Of a DNA stretch of 64,000 bases, positions 50,218 to 60,264 are shown in pieces. Below the pieces are notes generated by a model, which saw only the letters and a program-made list of their open reading frames with translations, had not been told where the DNA came from and made no database searches. Both the position numbers and the translations under genes were made by a program. The DNA is from Histomonas meleagridis (lineage: Eukaryota; Parabasalia; Tritrichomonadida; Dientamoebidae), in the NCBI GenBank assembly GCA_020186115.1, contig WSYJ01000149.1:558001-622000 (forward strand), written 5' to 3'. Position 1 is the stretch's first letter. Each line of letters opens with the position of its first letter.

Positions 50218-53200
50218 TTATTTCTCATTTTCCTCATCACACAATATATTTACAAGGTTCACCAAATCCTTTGCTGATATTTCTCCACTTTTATCGCAAT
50301 ATTTTACGAAATCGTCGAATTCATTCTTTTTAACGTTAACATTTAAATTCTTTGTTTTTTTAACCTTTAACAAGAATTCCAATGAGTTCTTAATTGGATT
50401 AATATTTCTTTGTTTATAAGGCTTTTTAATATTATTTTTTATTTCTTTTTCACATTTTTTCGCCCAAAATTTAATCGAATCATCCGAAAACATTAAAATT
50501 AATCGTTGAACACCAAAAGTAAAGAAAAGAATCGAAGTATTATTCTCATAAACATTTCGAAATACTTCATCAACTTCATCACAATTATCATTTGTTATAA
50601 TCATTCCAAGTTGTACACTTAAATAATCGAGTGCTTCGAAAATTGGTTTCTTTAATGATGAAATCGATTCTAATAATATACTAAATGCATCTTCGGTTTT
50701 ATTCTTTTGATGTAATAAGAAAGAAATATCATTAATAAAAGCAACACCTGATAATTGATTATTAACATTAATTTTTTCAATGAATTTGTCCTTTGAAATT
50801 TCAATGACCTGCTTCTGAAAAACTGAATCGATTGTAAAAAGTACAGTTATGAAATTACAAACGGCCTCAAACAAAATTTGTGTTGTATTTTGGTCAAATA
50901 ACTTTTTGATAATTCTGTTAAATTGTAATTTTTGTTGATGTAAAATTTCGACAAATTTTTGATGATATTTTTGGTTTTCTTTTTCTTTAATAAAGTAACT
51001 AATAAAACATGATAATAATGATATTAGATAAGACAAATCTTTTGAATTTGGAGACTTATCAATTAAATTAATAATTTTCAAATAAATTTCTTTATTATAA
51101 AATTCTTCAGTCGCTTCGAAATATCGTTTAAATAAACCCTCTAAAATTTCATTAAATAATTTTGTGTTTGTACTATTCCTATGCATTTTAATTTTGTCCC
51201 AAACTTTTGCTATGATAATATTTATGTCTTTTTTCGATAGATTTTCAAGACTTAAAATGAATTTAATAACAGAGCCATTACTTAAACAATAATAAAGTGC
51301 GCGTTCGAATATTTTCGAGTTAAAGAATGCGCTTGCGAATTTAGTTGGATAAAAACTAAGTAAAAGATTCATATTTCGAACGAATGGACTTGGAATATAT
51401 TTATCTAATAATGACAAAAGATCTTCGATTTGTTTTTGTTTTGTGAAAAATTCATTTGAAAATTTATTAGTTAATGTGTTATTAAACAATTTAATGAAAT
51501 ATTCGAAGTTTTCAGCACCGAAAATATTTCCTTTTGATACTGTTATCATTGTATTTATTAAAATGATGGAATTATTTATTAATATTTCTTGTGACGATGA
51601 TTCATTTACTAAAAATTCTAATAATGAACAATATGAATCTGTTGGCGTTAATTTCTTTTTATGTATTGATGAATTTGCACAATATAATTCTTTTTGTTGT
51701 ACAATTTTCTGTAATGTTTTCAAATTCTTTAATAAAATATCAATTAATTTTATTTGTAATTCTTTTGAATCCTTAAAAACTATTTTAAATAATGAAACAG
51801 TATTTTCTCGAACATTAGCATTCGTGGAAAACAAAAAATTATTTATCCAAAATGAAGAATTATTTATAAAAATATTCGATAATTCGGAATTTAATGAATT
51901 TATTAATTGTTCTATAAATGAGTTTTTATAAAATGATTTTTGTGTTTCTAAAAAATTATAAAAATATTTTATATCAATTTCTTCATTCTTTGATATATAT
52001 AATAATATACTAAAATAATTTGAAGCTTCATAACTTTCAAATTTTTGAAGATTTTCTTTAACTGAATTTATAAATTCATTTTTCCGATTAACATTTAATA
52101 AAATAATTGATGCTAAAAAAGAAGTAATTTGACTTCCATTTAATTTCGATTTACAAAAACGTGCAATGAATTCATTAGAAAACAATTCCATAATTTGATC
52201 TTCTGTTAATTCATTTGAATTCATTAATTTTAATAATGAATCAAAGAATTTACCATATTTTGGAATTTTATTATTTTCTAATAAATTCAAAAATATTTTT
52301 ATCCATTTTTCATAATCTATTTTTAAGTTATCGATAATACAAATGAATGGAATAAAAACTTCTTCATGTTTAACATTTTGTAAATTAAGAATATCTTCGA
52401 AATATTCTAAAAATGATTTAGAAAATTTAATACATAAAATAGAATTACATAAAATTTCGGAATATAATAAACGAATTGAAATATTATCGAAATCATTTAA
52501 AAATCGATCAATTAATTCCTTCGAATTTAAAATAATATTTGCATTATCTTTATTATTTTTACAATTTTCATTAACTTTCATCAAAAGATTTTCGATTGTT
52601 TCAATGTCATCAGTTTTAACAAGTTTAAATAACAAAAATTGTATATCATCGGAAATTTCGGATATACTTTCAATCAAATCTTTATAAAAAGGATTTTTAG
52701 TTGTTTCATTTAATACGATTGATTTTAATTCATTTGAAATTTTATCGAAAATTTTTGTATTTATCGAATTTATATTTAACATTTCATCATTCGAATTATT
52801 AATTCTTTTCCTATAATATAATAAATAAGCATTTGTACCACTTGTGCTAGAATAACTTTTTTTACCACCAAATGCACAATAAGGTATCATTCTTGGATCG
52901 AAATCACTTACAATATCATCATTAAATTCTAGCCAACCATTTTTACTTGTATTTATATAAGAATAATAATGTCCTGAAGTAGCACAACCCATATGCATTT
53001 GTATACCGATTAAGTCATAAATTTGTTGATCAGTTGTAACTTTCATTATCGATGTTAAATTTAATTCATTAGGGAATTCAAATTTACTATTAATTTTATT
53101 ATATTTTCCAATATTAAAATCATAAGAAAATCGTTTTAAATGTATTATTAAGATTAATGGCGCTTTAAGTATCTTATGGCTTCTTTTTGCATCGATTTTT

Positions 53201-56200
53201 CCATATTCTTCTGTTAAATATTGATCTTTACCAGATAAATCATCTGGGATTAAAAACGATTCTAAACTTTCTTGAATATTTTTATATCCTTTAACATCGA
53301 GTGAAAATGTTATAAAGTTTTCATTACTTTCACATCGATAATCAACATCATTACCAACAGTTTCATGTACAATTGTACCTTTAAATATAGATTCGATTGA
53401 AGGTATTAAATCATTTAAGCGATCAATTAATAATTGAATAAATTCTACTGCATCTTGTTGCTTATAAAAACTAATTGGCTCATCATACCAATTAAATTTA
53501 GTAATGAAAAATTTCGGATCTATAGAAACAATTGGTAAAAAACTCATTTTTGCTATAAGTTTTTGAAATGAAGTTATCCAATTATCTTCTTCAAATGTTT
53601 GTTGTAATAAAGCGTTTTTAAATTCAGGAATGTTACATAATTGTTGAATTGATGAATTAATATAACATGTTGCACCTAAGTTCTTCAAGCCTGGCGGATT
53701 TCCATTTTTTTGCATTCTATAAATTGTTTTTTTAGATGATATCATTGGAATATTAATAACTTTCGAGAATAAAATATTCGAAAGTTTCAAATTCCTTTTA
53801 ATCATTAATTCCAAAAGCAAAAATAAATCTTTTTTAGGGATATAAATATGATAATTATTAAGTAAAATTTGATCAATTAATATAGTAAACAAAAGTTTTT
53901 CTTTTGGAATATTTTCAACTTTTTTTGCTAAGATATAAATTGTTGAAATTATTCCATCAATAAATGATTTATTCGGCAAAGAAAACATAATTTTCTCAAA
54001 TTCATTATTAAATTCGATATTAAATTCCTCAAAGAAAACATTTAAAACATTTTTTAATAATTTTGTTGGATCATCTGTTTTTTTAGATAAAACTTTTAAT
54101 AAATAAAAATAACGAGAACAATGTTGTCCTACAGAATTCGGTAACATATTAATTAAATTATCACTAAATGCTTGATAATTAAAAAATGATACAATACAAG
54201 TTGTATATTCTCTAATCGTTTTATTCTCAGAAAAGATAAACCTTTCAAATAAAGTTGGAATATTTGAAACATTTTGGAAAATTGGTGATTCCAAAATAGC
54301 AAATTGATATAATATTGTTAAAAATGTTTCAATCATTTCTATATCATCTGATTCTAATGAATATTTTGTAATTTCATAAATAATTTTCTCATTCATTAAA
54401 GTTAATTTAACTTTTTTATTTTTCATTAATTCTAATATATATTTATATGTGTTACAAATTGATTCTGTTAAATATTTATCTTTAAATGGATCAAATGATT
54501 CATTTAATATTATTTCAAATAATGTCTTCGCTCCATTAGAAACATAAAAATGATTTAACCAATTCTCTTCTTCAAATATTAAATGTTGAATAATGTTTAT
54601 ACGATATAAGAAATAATAAGGATGTTCTAATGATAATAACTTATTCCAATCTTTATTTTTTGTTTTCTTTAATAATAATTTCCGTTCTGTTTCATTTGTT
54701 GGTAATTGATTTAAGATATTATAAGAAACTAATGATAATTCTGAATTATCTTTTAATAAATTATTAAATAAACTTTTAATAAATTCAGGTGATTTCATTA
54801 ATATTATCGATGGTAAATTTTCTTTTTCGATTTTCGATTTAGTTTGGATTTTTCCTGTCCATGAAACGACTTTAAAATGAATGTCATCATATAATTGAAA
54901 TGTTTTCTCGATAACTAATTTATCATCAACATAAAAATATAAATAATTTCGTGGTACTTTTACAATTTTCGAAACTTTTAAACAAAATTCAGAAAACGTA
55001 ATATCAGTTGGTACTTGTAAACTCATATTAAGATCACCTTCTAAATATACATCACACATATCGAATGAAGGTATGAAAAGATTCATAGTTAATCCGAATT
55101 GTTTTTTATCAATTGGATCTTGAATAAGTTTAATAATTTGTAAAATACCTTTTAATGCATTTAATTCAGATGAATAATTTAAACAACGTGAAATAAATGA
55201 ATTAATATTAAATTTTTTAATACTTTTAGAATATATTTCACATAAATAACCCATAATCATTAATGAATTAGGTATAGAATTCCATAATAACTCAATTCCT
55301 TCTAATTTTTCTGTGTTTTTTGGTGTGTTTTTCGTAATAAATTTTAATTTATTGATTTGTTTAAATATAAATATAATTAAATTTGATATTTCATCATTAA
55401 TATCTTTTAAATTTGTTAATTTCTTTAATATATATAATAAATATTCTTTTGTTAATATGTCACTTTCTTTAATAATTGTTTTATAGAATTCATAAATAGA
55501 TTTTGAATCAATATCAATTAAATTTAATGTAAATTTAAATAATTCTTTGAATTGTTTCATATTTAACTCTTTTATTTGAGTTAAAAGATATTTTATTGTA
55601 CTTAAAAATTGTAATTGCGTTGAATGATCAATTTCAATAATTGCAGAAAGTATATAACTTAAAAATGATTGCGAATCATTTGCATCCATTACTTTACAAG
55701 AAGCTTGAAATAATGTTAAAGCAAATTCGACGTTTTCATGTTTTTTAATCATTTTTATACAATTCTTTTGTATTTTTTTACAGAAACTTTGATCTAAAGG
55801 AACAATATTATTTAATGCCTCGAATAAATTTGTTTTTAATTCAATATCATTATCGATTTTATAATAAAATTTCTTTAATGCTTCAAATATTTGTATTTTA
55901 TTTTCATTTAATCCAAACTCTGATATATAATTAATAAATTTAAGTGTAGCAATAGAAAATTGTTTACTTTCTCCAATTAAATTCCATAAAAATTTCCTTA
56001 ATGATATACATAAACCGGAATATATAATTTCTAATCCATTACAATATATATTTGCTGTTGCAGAATTACTTTTTGTAGATGAAACATTCCAAAACAATTC
56101 TAATTCTTCTTCAGATACTTTCTTTTGTATTGCCATTAACTTAAATATGTTACAAAAATTCGGTACAAGTTCAATATGAAGATCAACTAACATCTTTTGG

Positions 56201-57036
56201 ATGAAATTTGATTCATCTAAAACTTGATATAAATATTCTTTATCTAATGTACCAGTCATAAGTTCATTTTTAATAGCTGCTAAACCTTGAAATTGTTTAT
56301 TAATATATTGTGATAATGCATATTTTAATGATAAATTAAACTTTATCATATCAACATTTTTCTTTTGTTTATTTGATATATATTGTTTTAATGTTTTAAA
56401 ACATTCTTCTGTTTGTCGTTCATCTGTACCATGAATATCTTCATCTTTTAAATTGTCTATTAGCTTGGAGAAAATTGGAAATAATAAATCTGATATTTGT
56501 GTTTGAATTTTTGGTAAATTTTTGTATATTTTTATGATTTGTAAAATCCAACATGCTTGTTGAAATGTAAAGTCATAGGATGATTTTAACTTGGAAATAA
56601 CATCTGAAAAAAAATTTGTTTTAGAAAATGTACTTAAGTTTTCAGAATATGAATGAGAAGTTAATCCATATGGATTCATAAATGAGTAAAATTTGCAATT
56701 TTGACCAATGATAATTCGAAGGACTGGCTTAATAAAACTTTTTGCATCACTGAAAAATAAAATGGGAATAAGTGGAATAGTTGAATTTAAATATTTGTTA
56801 ATGGTATTTGTATGTAACTTATTAAAACCATGATCCAAAATATGAGAAACAATATTTGGAACAAAGGTATTAATAAAAAAATCAGTTTCGTCTGTATATG
56901 GAGAACTTAATTTTTGTGATTTAATATATTGTGATACTAAATCTTGAAACAAGGATAAGTTGTCATCGATAATAAGTTGCTTCGAAGGGTCTTTTAAAAT
57001 TTTACTATTTAAGTCTGATAATGTCATTTTCTCCAT
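50218..57036 (-). CDS. Giant ubiquitin-specific protease (USP9X/USP34-like class)
   Basis: 2272 residues. Long alpha-helical armadillo-like flanks surround a USP catalytic domain at about residues 1115-1420. The Cys box is NPPGLKNLGATCYINSSIQQ, with catalytic C1124. Then come KQQDAVEFIQLLIDRL and the His box GCATSGHYYSYI with H1356, followed by GWLEFNDDIVSDFD. All catalytic residues are present, so it should be an active deubiquitinase. The layout, with a central catalytic domain in a more than 2000-residue helical scaffold, is that of animal USP9X, USP24 and USP34. A ubiquitin-like segment lies before it (FYVDDKLVIEKTFQLYDD, about residue 695-720). It starts at ATG 57036, 92 bp from divergent uL11. 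Confidence 0.9.
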   Translation of the reverse strand: MEKMTLSDLNSKILKDPSKQLIIDDNLSLFQDLVSQYIKSQKLSSPYTDETDFFINTFVPNIVSHILDHGFNKLHTNTINKYLNSTIPLIPILFFSDAKSFIKPVLRIIIGQNCKFYSFMNPYGLTSHSYSENLSTFSKTNFFSDVISKLKSSYDFTFQQACWILQIIKIYKNLPKIQTQISDLLFPIFSKLIDNLKDEDIHGTDERQTEECFKTLKQYISNKQKKNVDMIKFNLSLKYALSQYINKQFQGLAAIKNELMTGTLDKEYLYQVLDESNFIQKMLVDLHIELVPNFCNIFKLMAIQKKVSEEELELFWNVSSTKSNSATANIYCNGLEIIYSGLCISLRKFLWNLIGESKQFSIATLKFINYISEFGLNENKIQIFEALKKFYYKIDNDIELKTNLFEALNNIVPLDQSFCKKIQKNCIKMIKKHENVEFALTLFQASCKVMDANDSQSFLSYILSAIIEIDHSTQLQFLSTIKYLLTQIKELNMKQFKELFKFTLNLIDIDSKSIYEFYKTIIKESDILTKEYLLYILKKLTNLKDINDEISNLIIFIFKQINKLKFITKNTPKNTEKLEGIELLWNSIPNSLMIMGYLCEIYSKSIKKFNINSFISRCLNYSSELNALKGILQIIKLIQDPIDKKQFGLTMNLFIPSFDMCDVYLEGDLNMSLQVPTDITFSEFCLKVSKIVKVPRNYLYFYVDDKLVIEKTFQLYDDIHFKVVSWTGKIQTKSKIEKENLPSIILMKSPEFIKSLFNNLLKDNSELSLVSYNILNQLPTNETERKLLLKKTKNKDWNKLLSLEHPYYFLYRINIIQHLIFEEENWLNHFYVSNGAKTLFEIILNESFDPFKDKYLTESICNTYKYILELMKNKKVKLTLMNEKIIYEITKYSLESDDIEMIETFLTILYQFAILESPIFQNVSNIPTLFERFIFSENKTIREYTTCIVSFFNYQAFSDNLINMLPNSVGQHCSRYFYLLKVLSKKTDDPTKLLKNVLNVFFEEFNIEFNNEFEKIMFSLPNKSFIDGIISTIYILAKKVENIPKEKLLFTILIDQILLNNYHIYIPKKDLFLLLELMIKRNLKLSNILFSKVINIPMISSKKTIYRMQKNGNPPGLKNLGATCYINSSIQQLCNIPEFKNALLQQTFEEDNWITSFQKLIAKMSFLPIVSIDPKFFITKFNWYDEPISFYKQQDAVEFIQLLIDRLNDLIPSIESIFKGTIVHETVGNDVDYRCESNENFITFSLDVKGYKNIQESLESFLIPDDLSGKDQYLTEEYGKIDAKRSHKILKAPLILIIHLKRFSYDFNIGKYNKINSKFEFPNELNLTSIMKVTTDQQIYDLIGIQMHMGCATSGHYYSYINTSKNGWLEFNDDIVSDFDPRMIPYCAFGGKKSYSSTSGTNAYLLYYRKRINNSNDEMLNINSINTKIFDKISNELKSIVLNETTKNPFYKDLIESISEISDDIQFLLFKLVKTDDIETIENLLMKVNENCKNNKDNANIILNSKELIDRFLNDFDNISIRLLYSEILCNSILCIKFSKSFLEYFEDILNLQNVKHEEVFIPFICIIDNLKIDYEKWIKIFLNLLENNKIPKYGKFFDSLLKLMNSNELTEDQIMELFSNEFIARFCKSKLNGSQITSFLASIILLNVNRKNEFINSVKENLQKFESYEASNYFSILLYISKNEEIDIKYFYNFLETQKSFYKNSFIEQLINSLNSELSNIFINNSSFWINNFLFSTNANVRENTVSLFKIVFKDSKELQIKLIDILLKNLKTLQKIVQQKELYCANSSIHKKKLTPTDSYCSLLEFLVNESSSQEILINNSIILINTMITVSKGNIFGAENFEYFIKLFNNTLTNKFSNEFFTKQKQIEDLLSLLDKYIPSPFVRNMNLLLSFYPTKFASAFFNSKIFERALYYCLSNGSVIKFILSLENLSKKDINIIIAKVWDKIKMHRNSTNTKLFNEILEGLFKRYFEATEEFYNKEIYLKIINLIDKSPNSKDLSYLISLLSCFISYFIKEKENQKYHQKFVEILHQQKLQFNRIIKKLFDQNTTQILFEAVCNFITVLFTIDSVFQKQVIEISKDKFIEKINVNNQLSGVAFINDISFLLHQKNKTEDAFSILLESISSLKKPIFEALDYLSVQLGMIITNDNCDEVDEVFRNVYENNTSILFFTFGVQRLILMFSDDSIKFWAKKCEKEIKNNIKKPYKQRNINPIKNSLEFLLKVKKTKNLNVNVKKNEFDDFVKYCDKSGEISAKDLVNLVNILCDEENEK

Positions 57037-57128
57037 ATTAAAACTTAAAATTATATAATTCCCACAAAAATTTCAAACTGAAAATTTAAACGTTCGACGT
57101 GAATAACCGTTATGGTCGACCTTTTCGA
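57037..57128. promoter_or_regulatory. divergent promoter USP / uL11
   Basis: 92 bp with AAACGTTCGACGTG (about 57088-57101) and the 20-bp ribosomal-protein block (57106-57125, separate entry). Confidence 0.6.
57106..57125 (+). promoter_or_regulatory. ribosomal-protein promoter block (uL11)
   Basis: ACCGTTATGGTCGACCTTTT, ending 3 nt before ATG 57129. It differs from the eS1 block (39918-39937) at two of 20 positions and has the same spacing to the start codon. It is in frame and open, which makes gene callers extend the protein into it. Confidence 0.75.
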
Positions 57129-57608
57129 ATGTCACAAGAAGTTGTTATCCGCGTTCGTGTTTGGGGAGGAGAATCCGGTGTTACTGCAAAACTTGCCCCA
57201 CGCCTAGGTCCACTCGGTGTTAACTCTGGTCAAGTTGGTCAACAAGTTGCTAAGGCTACCGAAGAATATAAGGGATATCGTTGCACAGTTCAAATCACAA
57301 TTGTTGATCGTCAAGCTACAATCTCAGTTGTTCCTTCAACATCAACTCTTATTATCCATGCCCTTCAAGAACCACATCGTGATCGTAAGAAGACAAAGAA
57401 TGTCAAACACACAGGTAGCCTTACTCTTGATAACGTCATCGACATTGCTCGTCAAATGAGACATAAGTCAATGTCAAAGACACTTGCAGGAACAGTTAAG
57501 GAAGTTCTTGGTACTTGCCAAGCTATGGGTGCTCAATGTGAAGGACAGAACGCTAAAGCTATCCAAAAGAAGATATCATCTGGCGAAATCTCAATTCCAA
57601 ATGAGTAA
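57129..57608 (+). CDS. RPL12: 60S ribosomal protein uL11 (L12)
   Basis: 159 residues from ATG 57129 (MSQEVVIRVRVWGGESG). uL11 forms the base of the P-stalk and binds the GTPase-associated centre of large-subunit rRNA. The blocks KLAPRLGPLGVNSGQVGQQV, KNVKHTGSLTLDNVIDIARQ and KEVLGTCQAMGAQCEG are characteristic. Length is close to the family norm of 165. Highly expressed-type codons. The frame extends upstream to a GTG at 57099, but this is the translated promoter block. The stop is TAAA. Confidence 0.96.
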   Translation: MSQEVVIRVRVWGGESGVTAKLAPRLGPLGVNSGQVGQQVAKATEEYKGYRCTVQITIVDRQATISVVPSTSTLIIHALQEPHRDRKKTKNVKHTGSLTLDNVIDIARQMRHKSMSKTLAGTVKEVLGTCQAMGAQCEGQNAKAIQKKISSGEISIPNE

Positions 57609-57905
57609 AGGTTCCTTTTTTAATATTTCTGTAACTTTTTGGAAATTAAAATCGATCAAATCTGATTGAATTTATTTTCTGTTGCACTTTTCATTTTTGC
57701 ACAATTGCTAAAAGTGACAATGTCAAATGGCGAAAGTGATGCAAAATTGAATTTATATTTGTTCATACGTTGTTTACTTTCAATCTCAGCGGTCACTAGT
57801 GGTGTTTTCATTGGATTTTGATCTTATGCATTTTGAATTTTGTAAGTGTTATTACATTTTATCCTCACAAACCGTTCTTAAAATCAAATAATTTTATTTT
57901 TATTA
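57609..57905. other. intergenic before BspA-like gene
   Basis: AT-rich, with AACCGTTCT at about 57870-57878, 30 bp before the BspA-like ATG. No gene. Confidence 0.45.
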
Positions 57906-60143
57906 ATGTTTCATTTTTTATTTGTCAGTTATTTTCATAATAATTTTATACAAAAAACACATGTTAATAATCAGCATGACATACAATTTCAAGAATTTTT
58001 TTTCAACATCAATAAAGATTTTTTAAAGCAATCACAACAAATCATGATCATAATTAGCTTTCATCAAAAGATTATATTCCCAATGAGTTTTATGAAAAAA
58101 ATTTCTTATGTATTTACTCATTTCTTACAGCATGATAACATAGTTGAAAACTTTTTCTTTTTTTATTTAATAATAAAATTTTTTACTATTGTTTTAATTT
58201 TCCTGATTATTGTACGGAAATTTATTTCGATCTCTTTCTTTTTTGATCACAATAATTTCACACCATTTCCCTTTATTTTTGCATTTTTTATTATCGATAC
58301 ATTAGAAGTATTTTCAAATGGAACACTTGTTATATTAAGTCCCAATGATTTTTCAACCCTATACAAGAGTGAAACTATCAATGTTATCATTAGTGCTGGA
58401 ATAATTGATATTCCAAATGAATGTTTTAGTGAATGGCCATTTTTAGAAACTGTAAACATTAGTAATTCTGTAATTGCAATTGGTGAATATGCGTTTTCTA
58501 AATGTTTAAATCTAAAATCAGTAAACATTGGAGAAAATATTACTAAGATAGGAAATAATGCTTTTTATGTTTGCATTTCATTAAAAAGTATTAACATACC
58601 AAACTCAGTAATTAATATTGGAATATTTGCATTTTTTCAATGTTCTGGACTAGAAAATGTAATTATTGGAAATAATGTTACAATAATTGGAAGTAATGCA
58701 TTTGTTGAGTGTTCTTCATTAAAAAATATTACTATACCAAACTTAGTTATGATTGTTGATGAATTTACGTTTTCAAAATGCTCCAATTTACAATCAGTTG
58801 TTTTTGGTGATAGTGTTTCTACAATTGGAAATAGTGCATTTTTTAGCTGTTCTAAATTAGAATCAGTAATATTTGGTAAAAATGTTAAAACAATTGGCCA
58901 ATTTGCATTTACTGAATGTTCCTCATTAAAAAATATTACAATACCAAACTCAATAATTTTCATTGGAATTAGTGCATTTTCATATACAGATTTTATTAAT
59001 GTAATGAATGAAAATAAATATTATTCAAATTATGAAAATGATGGTATTCTATATAACAAGAATATAAGTGTACTTATTTGTTGCCCAGTTTCAAGAGAAA
59101 AAATTAATATTCCATATTCGGTAACTAAAATAAATCAATATGCTTTTCAATATTGTTCTAAATTAGATTTAATAATTATCAAAAATATCGTGGCTTTAAT
59201 AGGAGAATATTCTTTTTTATGTTGTTCTAATTTAAAAACAGTTATTATTGGTGATAATGTTAAAACTATTGAACGTTTTGCATTTTACGAATGTTCTTCA
59301 TTAAAAAATATTACTATTCCAAATCCAATTGTTTCCATTAAAAGAAGTTCATTTTCGAAATGTTTTAATTTAGAATTGGTTATCATTGGGGAAAATGTTA
59401 AAACAATTAAAAACGGTGCGTTTTCTTATTGTAAATCACTAAAATGTATTTATTATTATGGGAAACATCAACCAGATATTGCATATGATGCATTTACTAA
59501 TGTAAAAGCACAAACAGTAATGGTACAATCTTTTTATCAAGAGACAAAATTTGGTATTTTGAATGTAACATATGAAGTAAATGATGGCTGTCCTAAAAAT
59601 ATATTTCCTCATACAAATACATTCACAAATTCGAATACTTTGATAGCAAATACATCTTCGCAAATATATTCAACAAAAACTACACATTCTTCGATGTTAA
59701 CATATTCCTTAACGGAAACTATTGTAGCAAATTCATTTTTATCAAATACAATTTTGTTAAGTTATTATAATTCAACATTTATTATTTCATATACACAATA
59801 TATGTATTATGAATATACCATTTTAAAATATTTTTCACAATTTCCTTATTCAAATTTCTTAACTTATACTAAAACAACTGAAAATCATGATAAAGGTTCC
59901 AAAACCATATTTATCAATATTATTATTGTAAGCGTAGTTATAGTTATAATAATTTTTATTATAGTTATTATTATATTAACACGAATTAAGAACAAAAATC
60001 ATGAGAACTCAAACAGTGCTATCCAACAATCTGAAATTGAAGGTAATAACAATTTTGTTGCTGATTTTTCCAACATTGAAGCAGATCCATTTGCTAAAGA
60101 TTTTCTAGAAGATAATACCATCAATTATAAAGATAGAATGTAA
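57906..60143 (+). CDS. BspA-like leucine-rich repeat membrane protein
   Basis: 745 residues. The N-terminal 135 residues are unusual: Phe/Ile/Asn-rich, with hydrophobic stretches (FFYLIIKFFTIVLIFLIIV and PFPFIFAFFII), instead of a plain signal peptide. About 15 BspA-type LRR_5 repeats of 23 residues follow (about 160-525), e.g. ISNSVIAIGEYAFSKCLNLK and ENITKIGNNAFYVCISLK. A Thr/Ser-rich stalk comes next (about 555-650), then a transmembrane segment (INIIIVSVVIVIIIFIIVIII, about 672-695) and a cytoplasmic tail with DFSNIEADPFAKDF. The DPF sequence matches the AP-2 alpha-ear binding motif used in endocytosis. Likely a surface adhesin-type receptor. The start ATG has an ACCGTT box 28 bp upstream, supporting it. 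Confidence 0.88.
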   Translation: MFHFLFVSYFHNNFIQKTHVNNQHDIQFQEFFFNINKDFLKQSQQIMIIISFHQKIIFPMSFMKKISYVFTHFLQHDNIVENFFFFYLIIKFFTIVLIFLIIVRKFISISFFFDHNNFTPFPFIFAFFIIDTLEVFSNGTLVILSPNDFSTLYKSETINVIISAGIIDIPNECFSEWPFLETVNISNSVIAIGEYAFSKCLNLKSVNIGENITKIGNNAFYVCISLKSINIPNSVINIGIFAFFQCSGLENVIIGNNVTIIGSNAFVECSSLKNITIPNLVMIVDEFTFSKCSNLQSVVFGDSVSTIGNSAFFSCSKLESVIFGKNVKTIGQFAFTECSSLKNITIPNSIIFIGISAFSYTDFINVMNENKYYSNYENDGILYNKNISVLICCPVSREKINIPYSVTKINQYAFQYCSKLDLIIIKNIVALIGEYSFLCCSNLKTVIIGDNVKTIERFAFYECSSLKNITIPNPIVSIKRSSFSKCFNLELVIIGENVKTIKNGAFSYCKSLKCIYYYGKHQPDIAYDAFTNVKAQTVMVQSFYQETKFGILNVTYEVNDGCPKNIFPHTNTFTNSNTLIANTSSQIYSTKTTHSSMLTYSLTETIVANSFLSNTILLSYYNSTFIISYTQYMYYEYTILKYFSQFPYSNFLTYTKTTENHDKGSKTIFINIIIVSVVIVIIIFIIVIIILTRIKNKNHENSNSAIQQSEIEGNNNFVADFSNIEADPFAKDFLEDNTINYKDRM

Positions 60144-60264
60144 AAAAAATTCGATTTATTTTTATAATAAACTTTTAAATTTCAACAATTTTTTACTTAA
60201 ATAAAAATTTTTATTCGAGTTTAAATACACAAAACAACTTTTATTCATATACATATAAATATGA

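Noticed and set aside
57099-57128. N-terminal extension of uL11 from a GTG
   Set aside because: Not an ATG and consists of the promoter block; the family N-terminus starts at 57129.
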